Origin: Streptomyces sp. NBC_01445
Lineage (GTDB): Bacteria; Actinomycetota; Actinomycetes; Streptomycetales; Streptomycetaceae
DNA: 64,000 nucleotides
Direction: 5' to 3'
Assembly (NCBI RefSeq): GCF_035918235.1
Contig: NZ_CP109485.1
Location: forward strand, 2,418,001-2,482,000
The position numbers and the translations under genes were made by a program. This document shows positions 32,584-39,839 of this stretch, piece after piece (position 1 is the first letter of the stretch; each line of letters starts with the position of its first letter). The notes under the pieces were generated by a model. It was not told the origin of the DNA. It made no database searches and saw only the letters and a program-made list of their open reading frames with translations.

Positions 32584-33672
32584 GTGCTGCTGCGCCTCGC
32601 CTACCTGACCGTCACCAACCTGTTCGCTGCATTGCGGCTACAGCCGACGAGCGACCGCGACAAGGACGCGGAGATCCTCGCCTGCGCCACCAACTCGCCG
32701 TCTTGGAGCGGCAGCTCGGCGCGGACCGGGTGAAGTTCACTGCGGAAGACCGGGCATTCCTTGCCGCTCTACTGGTACCCCTACCCCGTCAGGTCCTGCG
32801 CCAGCTCCGGTTACTGGTCCGGCCAGACACCATCCTGCGCTGGCACCACGACCTGATCAAGCTGCGCCATGCCCGCACGTGCCGACCGAAGAGGCCGGGC
32901 CGGCCGCCCACGGACCACTCAATCCGCGCGCTGATCCTGCGCCTAATCCGGGAGAACCCGTCGTGGGGCTACCGCAGGGTGCACGGCGAACTCGCCACCC
33001 TCGGCATCCAAGTCGCCGCCTCCACCGTCTGGGAAATCCTCACCTCCGAGGGCATCGCCCCCCAGACCGGGGCCGCCACCACCTGGGCCGACTTCCTGCG
33101 ATCTCAGACCGACACCATCCCGGCCTGCGACTTCATCGAGACCATCACCCTGACCGGCAGGCGCCAGTACATCCTCGCCGTCATCGAACACGCCACGCGC
33201 CGCATCCGGATCCTCGGCACCACTGCCCACCCCACCGCAGCCTGGGTGACCCAGACGGCCCGGAACCTGGCCATGGACCTGACGGCCGCCAACGCACCCC
33301 TCATCTACCTGATCCGAGACCGGGACGCAAAGTACCCCGCCCTCTTCGACCAGATCCTGGCCGACGCCGGCATTCAGGTCGTGAGAACCGGCATACGAAT
33401 ACCGCGCATGAACGCGATCATGGAACGCTGGGTCCAAACCTGCCGCCACGAGCTACTGGACCACACCTCATCTGGAACGAACGGCATCTGCGCCACACGC
33501 TCCGCCAGTCGCACTCCGCTACAACCTCCACCGCCCCCACCGAGCGATGCATCAGGCAGCACCCGTACGCGCTGTCCCCGAACCGCTCACCCCTGCACAG
33601 ATCTCCCACCTCGACGTACGACAAAGAGACCGCCTCGGCGGAGTCCTCCACGAATACCAACATGCCGCCTGA
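32584..33672 (+). pseudogene. Integrase-core (DDE) transposase with three frameshifts
   Basis: The full protein can be followed over three frameshifts. It runs LLRLAYLTVTNLFAALRL, then RHQLAVLERQLGADRVKF, VLRQLRLLVRPDTILRWHHD, PSWGYRRVHGELATLGIQV, TTWADFLRSQTDTIPACDFI (first Asp), YLIRDRDAKYPALFDQIL (second Asp), RIPRMNAIMERWVQTCRHEL (Glu), and finally LIWNERHLRHTLR and HLDVRQRDRLGGVLHEYQHA. Each break fits loss of one C: GCC(C)TG near 32695, ACC(C)TC near 33470, and one near 33510. It belongs to the IS3/IS481-like integrase group. It cannot make an active transposase as written. Terminal repeats were not identified with certainty. Confidence 0.8.
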
Positions 33673-34053
33673 ACAGCACGGATAAAGTCTTCGGCAGGCG
33701 CAGAGTCGCGGCGCGGTCACCCGATGCCAGGTCGGACCGAGTGAGCGCGAACGAGCCAGGTTGCACCGCGCATCCTCGCCAAGCTCGACGCCAGAGCTGC
33801 GCCGGACGCTTCCTGGCTGTGGCCGATCACTGCCGCCCTGTACCGATCTCGCACCGAACCCCGTCTACAGGGAAGCGGCCGATTGCCTTAAGGTCCCTGC
33901 CATGCGCGTGGTGGTGACGCGTCATCGGTCAGGGCGGACAGCGCTGAATCCGGCGGAAGTGCCGCACAACGCACCGGTGGGGAACGGGGAGAACACCGTG
34001 GCATTGGTCGCCATGGCCTTCAACTGAGCGACAGCACAGGGGGTTTGGAGCAC
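33673..34053. other. Mostly non-coding stretch before the 446-residue gene
   Basis: About 380 nt following the transposase relic. The only candidate is a 41-codon frame at 33902-34027 listed separately. The rest shows nothing recognisable. Confidence 0.4.
33902..34027 (+). CDS. Possible tiny upstream peptide
   Basis: The 41-codon frame (starting MRVVVTRHRSGRTALNPAEV and ending VALVAMAFN) stops 26 nt before the next gene. No ribosome site; a TAAGGT hexamer stands 7 nt before the ATG, as in leaderless messages. It could be a leader peptide or chance. Confidence 0.25.
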   Translation: MRVVVTRHRSGRTALNPAEVPHNAPVGNGENTVALVAMAFN

Positions 34054-35394
34054 ATGACTACCGTTCTGAGCACGGAATGGGACAGCGTACGGCAGCGCGC
34101 CAGGCTGAGTTCCCAGGCCGCCGGAACCGGAGTGCCACTGGAGCGGCCGACGGCGCTGGAGCGCGCGGAGCTGCTCGGGCGGCTGCGCTGGGAGGTCATT
34201 CAAGGCGGCTCGCTGTTCCTCGTGTACCCGCAACTCCTCGACGGCGCCGTCTTTGCCGGTCTGCGGCCCGCCGAGCTCCTGGACGAACTGACGATCCGCG
34301 CGATCGACGGGGGTGCGGCGCTACCACTGCGGGTGAACGCCATCGGCGCCGACCTGGCAGGCCAGTTGATCGCGATGCTTTCGACAGGTTTCGTCTTCTC
34401 TTCTCTTCCGGTTCCGGACGATCAGTGTCTGCGCCTCCAGCAGGAGTTGAGCGCGCGAGCGGACCGCCAGGCAGCAGCCGAACTCCTCGTGGCGGAGGGG
34501 CCGACCGGCGCGGCGGACCGGTTACTGGCGGCGACGGGCGTGCTCGACGCGCCGCTGCGGCGACGCACGGTCGCCCGATGGCGGGACTGGCTGGAAGCAG
34601 CCGAGCGCGGACTCCTGCAAGTCAGCTCCCTGGTGCCAGCCGACTACCCCGCCGCGTACGCCCTGTGTCCCCCGCCGCGTCCGGAGGCGCTGGCCAGCGA
34701 CTCGGGGAGGGCAGCGCTGGCCTCATGGATCGGCGGGGAGTACGACAGGAACGGCCTGCCCAATCGCAGCCTCCTGTACGAGAGCCTCGACCCCCTCCTG
34801 TATTCGGGAGACGGAGCGGAACGCGCGGACGCACAGTTGCTGCGGGAGTCCTTCGACGAGACGTACTACCGGGCCATCGCGGTGAGTGAGGGCTGCGCAC
34901 TTGGCCTCGCATCGCCCCGGCGCGGTCTCCGGCGGCGCGAGGCCGCAGTGCTGCCCGCGTCGACTCGCGTTGTGCTCTTTCCGACCCGGTTCGAGCTGCG
35001 GCTCGGTCTGATGACGGCCGCAGCGTGGCAGCGCTACACGGACGACGTGGCCGACGCCCTCACCAGCTGGTGGCAACACCGGGACCTGACCGCGCTGCAG
35101 GACGTGGGGGACCTGCTTGCGGCCCGTACGAAGGAGCCGGCATCAGGCGGCGAGGACGAGGTCTCAGTGACACGGCTGCAGCAGTTCGTCCGGCAGGCGA
35201 GCGGCGTCACCGCGCAGGTCGTGGCGGGCGGCGGGATGAGCGCGGCGACCGGGGTTCTGGGCGGCGGGACGCCCGGGGCGTTCGCCGCCGGCGCGGGCGG
35301 CGCACTGGCCCCCATGCTCGTGGCGGCGGTCACGGCCGGGGTGAACCGCCTGAGCTCGTTCCGCGGGCGGTACGACGTGATAGAGCTGCCTTGA
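34054..35394 (+). CDS. Unknown 446-residue protein
   Basis: I do not recognise a family. The protein is mostly helical and acidic, with LRWEVIQGGSLFLVYPQLLD near residue 45, a cysteine-poor middle, and WRDWLEAAERGLLQVSSLVP at about 175. Near residue 285 is ESFDETYYRAIAVSEGCALG. The C-terminal 70 residues hold a glycine/alanine-rich hydrophobic stretch (VVAGGGMSAATGVLGGGTPG, then GALAPMLVAAVTAGVNRL) that could enter a membrane or form a flexible hinge. No signal peptide. GGAG lies close to the ATG, and a TTG three codons earlier is possible. Codon usage is normal for the window, so it is a real gene; it is bordered by a transposase relic and a Nudix gene. Confidence 0.75.
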   Translation: MTTVLSTEWDSVRQRARLSSQAAGTGVPLERPTALERAELLGRLRWEVIQGGSLFLVYPQLLDGAVFAGLRPAELLDELTIRAIDGGAALPLRVNAIGADLAGQLIAMLSTGFVFSSLPVPDDQCLRLQQELSARADRQAAAELLVAEGPTGAADRLLAATGVLDAPLRRRTVARWRDWLEAAERGLLQVSSLVPADYPAAYALCPPPRPEALASDSGRAALASWIGGEYDRNGLPNRSLLYESLDPLLYSGDGAERADAQLLRESFDETYYRAIAVSEGCALGLASPRRGLRRREAAVLPASTRVVLFPTRFELRLGLMTAAAWQRYTDDVADALTSWWQHRDLTALQDVGDLLAARTKEPASGGEDEVSVTRLQQFVRQASGVTAQVVAGGGMSAATGVLGGGTPGAFAAGAGGALAPMLVAAVTAGVNRLSSFRGRYDVIELP

Positions 35395-35478
35395 CCTGCG
35401 GGGGCAGCCTCATGGCCGTCTTAGATGGCTGGGCTCCCAAGTGTCAGCCCTGTAGCTCCGTTACGTCTCCCGGGTATG

Positions 35479-35514
35479 TGTCCCTGATGCTTGTCCCTGA
35501 TACGTGTCCCTTAT
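35479..35514 (+). promoter_or_regulatory. Triple direct repeat TGTCCCT-G/T-AT before the Nudix gene
   Basis: Three copies of TGTCCCTGAT (last copy TGTCCCTTAT) with a 13-nt period, ending 18 nt before the Nudix start and just upstream of its GGAGG. Looks like an operator array or a translational control site. Confidence 0.5.
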
Positions 35515-35532
35515 CAACACCGGAGGTTTCCC

Positions 35533-36087
35533 GTGGACGCCGAGACACCTCGTGCACAGTCCCGGAGGGCCTACGTCGACTCCGACGGCGGCCGATGGTG
35601 CGAGGTCCACCTCGACACCTACAGGTCTTCCTCCGGCGTGGAGACCGTCCTGCACCGAGTCCGCATCGGCGGCGGTCGGACGGGAGTGGTGGTGCTGGCC
35701 CGCCGCGGTGACGACATCCTGCTGGTCCGGCAGTGGCGGCCCACGATCGGCCGGTGGGCCTGGGAACTGCCGCGGGGCTTCGGCGAGAGCGACCCGGTGT
35801 CCGACGCCCTGCGTGAACTGCACGAGGAGGCCGGATTGGCTGCCTCGACTGCAGCCGTCGTCGCATACCTGGACGTGGACTCCGGCCTGTTGGAGAGCGA
35901 GGTGGCCGTGGTCGAGGTCCAGGTTCCGAGCGACGCCCCGCTGCGCCCCGACGCAGCGTGCGACGGCGAGGTCGCCGCCGCGCGCTGGTGGAGTCCCTCG
36001 GAGATCGCCGAGTCGATCCGCATGGGAACGCTGCGGGACGGTTTCACACTTGCCGCGTTCGGGGCGTCGAGCGCCGCGGGGCGCTGA
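35533..36087 (+). CDS. Nudix hydrolase (ADP-ribose pyrophosphatase-like)
   Basis: The 184-residue protein has the Nudix core GFGESDPVSDALRELHEEAG, where R-E-L-x-E-E-x-G supplies the metal ligands (spacing to the first Glu is one longer than the textbook box). It has the ADP-ribose-pyrophosphatase-like preceding strand GDDILLVRQWRPTIGRWAWE. It would hydrolyse nucleoside diphosphates linked to another moiety. GTG follows GGAGG by 6 nt. Three direct repeats sit immediately upstream, suggesting specific control. A frame starting 14 codons earlier would run through those repeats and is less likely. Confidence 0.88.
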   Translation: MDAETPRAQSRRAYVDSDGGRWCEVHLDTYRSSSGVETVLHRVRIGGGRTGVVVLARRGDDILLVRQWRPTIGRWAWELPRGFGESDPVSDALRELHEEAGLAASTAAVVAYLDVDSGLLESEVAVVEVQVPSDAPLRPDAACDGEVAAARWWSPSEIAESIRMGTLRDGFTLAAFGASSAAGR

Positions 36088-36204
36088 GTCGGGCGGTCCT
36101 GTCCGGACGGCATCGAAGGCCTCGGCACCGGTGCGACCGGACGAGGTAAGGCCATGGCGCCGACCGTTGGGCACTCCCGGTTCTCTTCCTTGGCCTCGGT
36201 ACTT

Positions 36205-36338
36205 GTCAACTACCCGGTCGTGAAACGACCGGGCTTGCTGCTCGAGTCATCACTGGCTGTGATGGGATCGGCTGCGTCCAGTTCTCACGCGATGAGTGTG
36301 AGTTCAGGGGCCGTTGACTGAGCCCCGCAGACCCACAC
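36205..36338 (-). mobile_element. Orphan right end of the TnpB element
   Basis: On the minus strand this segment is identical to 7388-7521 except for 3 substitutions and no gaps. It therefore holds the last 17 codons of a tnpB (ending APELTLIA-stop) and the right-end hairpin CCCGGTCG-TTTCA-CGACCGGG. No other part of tnpB or the left end is nearby. It is either a deletion relic of a second insertion or a mobilisable non-autonomous end. Confidence 0.8.
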
Positions 36339-36355
36339 CATCCAGTTTTCGGCTT

Positions 36356-37138
36356 CTAGATCCCGGCCGGGATCCCCTCGTAGCGGGTGAATCCCGGTGT
36401 TTGCCATGTCTGGCCGTCGGGCCGGACCGCGAGTGCCTCGTACCCGTCGAGGGAGGTGAGCCAGCCCCGCGCATCCTCGCCTCGGGCGAACGCGGCGGTG
36501 GCGTAGGCGTCGGTCATGGTCAGGCGGGGGCCGACAACGGTGAGGGAGGCGAACGTGGTGGCCGGTGCGCCGCGATGCGGGTCGTAGATGTGGGCGCCAC
36601 GTTCGGCGACGCCCGACGTGGCGATCGCGAGATCGGTGTCGGCGGTGATGACAGTGAGCAGTTCCTTCGGGCGGAGGGGGTGGGCGATGCCGATCCGCCA
36701 GGGGCTGTCGGGGGTGGACCGGCAGCGGAGTTGGAGGTCACCGCCGCCGTTGACGCATGTGTGGTGCGCGCCGGCGTCATAGAGGAGTTGGGATGCTGTT
36801 TCGGTGGCCCAGCCCTTGACCAGTCCCGAGGGGTCGAGGGTTCCGGCGGGGGTGATGCTGAACCATCCGTCGCTGTGGTGGGCGGCCCGCGCGCACAGGG
36901 ACAGGGCCTTGTGCACCTCGGGCGGGCAGTCGGCGAGGCGGAGCTCGCCGCGGTCGAGGCGCCTGATGTGGCTGTCAGGCCGGTAGGTGGAGAAGACGGC
37001 GTCCATCCGGTGGAGGTGGCGCACGGCCTCGGCGAGGGCGCCGTGGATGGCGGGGGTGGGCGTGTCCCGGATGTCGAACGAGAAGACGGTGCCCATGACG
37101 TGCTCGACGTGGTGCAGCTTGGTGACGGTCTCAGGCAT
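36356..37138 (-). CDS. apbE: FAD:protein FMN transferase ApbE
   Basis: The 260-residue ApbE has the expected motifs: an N-terminal MGTVFSFDI, GTLDPSGLVKGWATETASQL, the FAD-binding NGGGDLQL, ATSGVAERGAHIYDPHRGAP, and the metal site TMTDAYATAAFARG. It transfers FMN from FAD to a Thr/Ser of target proteins. The FMN-binding protein encoded just upstream is the obvious substrate; the two genes overlap by 8 nt (ATGCCTGA). No signal peptide or lipobox is seen, so it may act on the cytoplasmic side or be exported with help. Last gene of the three-gene operon. Confidence 0.94.
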   Translation of the reverse strand: MPETVTKLHHVEHVMGTVFSFDIRDTPTPAIHGALAEAVRHLHRMDAVFSTYRPDSHIRRLDRGELRLADCPPEVHKALSLCARAAHHSDGWFSITPAGTLDPSGLVKGWATETASQLLYDAGAHHTCVNGGGDLQLRCRSTPDSPWRIGIAHPLRPKELLTVITADTDLAIATSGVAERGAHIYDPHRGAPATTFASLTVVGPRLTMTDAYATAAFARGEDARGWLTSLDGYEALAVRPDGQTWQTPGFTRYEGIPAGI

Positions 37139-37562
37139 GGGCTTGGTCCAGGGCGCTCTGCAGGGACTGGATGTAGCCCTGGCTGGTGTAACTGGCGCCG
37201 GAGACGGCGTCGATGTGCGCGCTCTGCGCGCCGAGCGCTTCCTGAGTCAGTCGGGGAAGTGCGTAGGAGGCGATCTGCTGGTCCCGACCGTTCTGGTCCG
37301 GGGCCCGCAGCACCTTGATCGCGGTGATCTTTCCCTGGGCGAGGGTGGCTGCCACCTGCACGGTTCCGTACTGGGTGTCGATGGGGTTCCCGGTGAAGGT
37401 GCCCGTTCGGGTGGCGTTGCCCGCCGAGGTGGACGGGGATGCCGCGTCCGAGGGTGCGTGCGCGGCGCCGCCGGCGACGGCGGGGAGCTGGTGGGGTTTG
37501 AGGGCGAGCAGCGTGACGATCAGGGTGCTGATCCCTGTGGTGGCGAGGACGGCACGGCGCAT
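37131..37562 (-). CDS. FMN-binding domain protein (flavinylated electron carrier)
   Basis: The 143-residue protein has an N-terminal hydrophobic anchor (VLATTGISTLIVTLLAL), a Ser/Ala-rich linker, and an FMN-binding domain. That domain contains GTVQVAATLAQGKITAIKVL and the flavinylation motif DAVSGASYTS near residue 122, where the Ser/Thr accepts FMN from ApbE. It would sit outside the membrane as an electron carrier between the flavocytochrome-like reductase encoded 9 nt upstream and an unknown acceptor. A Streptomyces or mycobacterial relative pairs with the same reductase type. Confidence 0.9.
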   Translation of the reverse strand: MRRAVLATTGISTLIVTLLALKPHQLPAVAGGAAHAPSDAASPSTSAGNATRTGTFTGNPIDTQYGTVQVAATLAQGKITAIKVLRAPDQNGRDQQIASYALPRLTQEALGAQSAHIDAVSGASYTSQGYIQSLQSALDQAHA

Positions 37563-37571
37563 GTCTTCTCC

Positions 37572-38936
37572 TCAGAACTCGAACGACTCGTGGTGGATGC
37601 GGCGTGCGGGGACTCCGGCCTGGCGCAGGGCCGGGATGGCGGCGCGGGTCATGCCGGGCGGCCCGCACAGGTACACGTCGTGCGCGGCCAGATCGGGCAG
37701 CAGCGCGCACAGGCCGCGGGCCGTGAGGGGGGAAGAGAATCCAGCGGGTTCGTCGACGACGTAGCGCACGGTGGCCCGGCGGTGGGCGGCTATCGCGTCG
37801 AGTTCCGCACGCAGGGCGAGGTCGTCGGAGCGGCGGGCCCGGTAGACGAGGGTCACCTCGCCCGGGAGCGTCTCGAAGAGAGCGCGCAGGGGTGTGATGC
37901 CGACGCCGCCCGCCAGGAGTAGGACCTTCGGAGCAGTGCGGCGCCGCGCCGTGAATGCGCCGTACGGACCCTCGGCCCAGACGCGGGTGCCGGGTGCCAG
38001 GCGGGCCAGTGAGGCGCTGTGGCCGCCGGCGTTCTTCACCGTGATGCGCAGATGTCGCGGGTGCGGCGGGGCGGAGAGGGAGTAGGGGTTGGCGGTCCAC
38101 CACAGGCCGCGGGCCAGGAAACGCCAGCGCAGGAACTGTCCCGGTTCGGCTCCCAGTTCGTCGAGGTGTTCTCCGGTGAGGTGGACGGAGACCACGCCCG
38201 GCGCCTCCTGGTGGACCGCGGCGACCCGCAGGCGGTGGCGCAGCCCGCGCCGGACGGGGACGGCGAACCGGTACCAGCCGACGAGCGCGGCCACGCTGAG
38301 GAAGAGCGTGTACCAGGCGGTCTGGGCGGTGCGGTTCCCGACGAAGTCCGCGCCGTTGGAGAGCTGGTGGCCGAACGTGAGGAAGACCGCCAGGTACGTG
38401 GCGAAGTGCAGGTAGTGCCAAGTCTCGTAGCTCATCCTGCGGCGGGCCGCCCGGGCCGAGAGGATCCCGGTGGCCACGAACAGCAGGAAGCCGACTGTGC
38501 CCTTGAGGAGGTCGGGGTAGTTGAGGACGAACGTGGAGGTCTGGCTGACCACGTTCGTGTGGGAGGTCAGGGAGTAGCCCCAGATGATCAGCAGGGTGTG
38601 GGCGAGCGCCAGGGAGATCGTGCAGCGGCCGCCCAGTGCGTGCCAGCGCGCGAGGCGGTCCGTGCCGATCGTGTGGTCCAGGAGCGGGACGCGGGCCATC
38701 AGTGCCAGCAGCACCGCACAGGCGTATCCGGCCAGTAGTCCGGCGATGCGTCCCGCGCCCGTCAGCCAGCCGGCCGGGCCCACCACCGACGTCGTGTCGC
38801 TCCACCACAGGGCGAGCACCCCGGCGGCACCGGCCCAGATCGCCAGCGGCGCCAGGGTGGGCACGACGCTGCGACGCGGGCGCCGGTGGCGCATCCCGCC
38901 GCTCGTATGCGTCGTCGTGGCGAATGTGGTGGTCAT
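37572..38936 (-). CDS. Ferric-reductase-like transmembrane flavoprotein
   Basis: The 454-residue protein joins a membrane part of about six helices to a ferredoxin-NADP-reductase-like domain. Haem-ligand histidines occur in LARWHALGGRCTISLALAHT and YETWHYLHFATYLAVFLTFG. The FAD motif is WTANPYSLSAPP, the NAD(P) motif LLAGGVGITPLRALF, and the tail contains YLCGPPGMTRAAIP. It would move electrons from cytosolic NAD(P)H across the membrane. GGAGGAG precedes ATG (MTTTFA). First gene of the operon with the FMN-binding protein and ApbE, and divergent from a two-component system. Confidence 0.92.
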   Translation of the reverse strand: MTTTFATTTHTSGGMRHRRPRRSVVPTLAPLAIWAGAAGVLALWWSDTTSVVGPAGWLTGAGRIAGLLAGYACAVLLALMARVPLLDHTIGTDRLARWHALGGRCTISLALAHTLLIIWGYSLTSHTNVVSQTSTFVLNYPDLLKGTVGFLLFVATGILSARAARRRMSYETWHYLHFATYLAVFLTFGHQLSNGADFVGNRTAQTAWYTLFLSVAALVGWYRFAVPVRRGLRHRLRVAAVHQEAPGVVSVHLTGEHLDELGAEPGQFLRWRFLARGLWWTANPYSLSAPPHPRHLRITVKNAGGHSASLARLAPGTRVWAEGPYGAFTARRRTAPKVLLLAGGVGITPLRALFETLPGEVTLVYRARRSDDLALRAELDAIAAHRRATVRYVVDEPAGFSSPLTARGLCALLPDLAAHDVYLCGPPGMTRAAIPALRQAGVPARRIHHESFEF

Positions 38937-38995
38937 GGCACTCCTCCGGAGGGGACCCGTTCCGGCGATGGGCGGCCCAGCCTCACAGCCCAAGT

Positions 38996-39060
38996 TCTGT
39001 GAACCCTCTGAAACGGCGCGGGCAGCCGACCTCGGAGCCGATTCAGAGGAAACTCACAGA
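38996..39060. promoter_or_regulatory. Large two-part inverted repeat between reductase operon and two-component genes
   Basis: TCTGTGA..CCTCTGAA on the left pairs with TTCAGAGG..TCACAGA on the right (arms 7 and 8 bp, inner spacing 29 nt). It is symmetric between the two divergent starts, about 50 nt from each, and is the likely binding site of the adjacent OmpR-type regulator. Confidence 0.6.
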
Positions 39061-39107
39061 CCCCGGTCGCCCGACCGGGGTATTCGTCGGGGGATGCTGA
39101 AGGGACC

Positions 39108-39839
39108 ATGAACGAGCTGCCCACGACATCCCTGCACCGCGCCGACGGAGGACCCGTGCGGGTCCTGGTCGTCGACGACGAACCCGACGTCACCGATGTG
39201 CTGTCCGGGGTCATGACCGCGGAGGGCTGGCAGGTGCGCACCGCGGCCGACGGGGCGAGTGCGCTCGAGGCCGCCCGCGACTTCAGGCCTGATGCGGTGG
39301 TCCTGGACTGGATGCTGCCCGACCTCGACGGTCTGCAGGTGCTGCGGGGGCTCAGACGCGACGAGCCCAGGGTGTGTGTGCTCTTCCTGACGGCCCGGGA
39401 CGCGGTCGAGGACCGTATCGCGGGCATCACCGCGGGCGGCGACGACTACGTCACCAAGCCCTACAGCCTGGAGGAGGTCCTGGCCCGGCTGCGGGGGCTC
39501 CTGCGGCGGGCCGGGATGACCGCTGAGCCGGGCGCGAGCCAGCTCATCGTCGGCGACCTCACCATGGACGAGGAAGCCAGAGAAGTACGCCGGGCGGGAT
39601 CAGTGGTGGAGCTGTCGCGCACCGAGTTCGAACTCCTGCGGTTCTTGATGCGCAACCCGCGCCGGGTGCTGTCCAAGGACCAGATCCTCGACCGGGTCTG
39701 GGCCTACGACTTCGGCGGCCGCTCCCACGTCGTCGAGCTGTACATCAGCTACCTGCGGAAGAAGATCGACGCCGGGCGCGCCCCGATGATCCACACGGTG
39801 CGCGGCGTCGGCTACGTACTCAAGGCGGACTCCCCGTGA
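39108..39839 (+). CDS. OmpR-type response regulator
   Basis: The 243-residue regulator has a receiver domain with phospho-acceptor Asp67 in VVLDWMLPDLDG, acidic pair in VVDDEP, conserved Thr in LFLTARD and Lys117 in VTKPYSLEEV. A winged-helix DNA-binding domain (VELSRTEFELLRFLMRNPRR, HVVELYISYLRKKIDAG, TVRGVGYVL) completes it. It overlaps the kinase gene by GTGA. The inverted repeat upstream is probably its own site, linking it to the electron-transfer operon. Confidence 0.96.
   Translation: MNELPTTSLHRADGGPVRVLVVDDEPDVTDVLSGVMTAEGWQVRTAADGASALEAARDFRPDAVVLDWMLPDLDGLQVLRGLRRDEPRVCVLFLTARDAVEDRIAGITAGGDDYVTKPYSLEEVLARLRGLLRRAGMTAEPGASQLIVGDLTMDEEAREVRRAGSVVELSRTEFELLRFLMRNPRRVLSKDQILDRVWAYDFGGRSHVVELYISYLRKKIDAGRAPMIHTVRGVGYVLKADSP

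Noticed and set aside
36520..38808. A 762-codon minus-strand frame across the ApbE/FMN-binding/reductase genes
   Set aside because: It crosses three well-supported genes in another frame; its sequence is Pro/Arg-rich with no motif.
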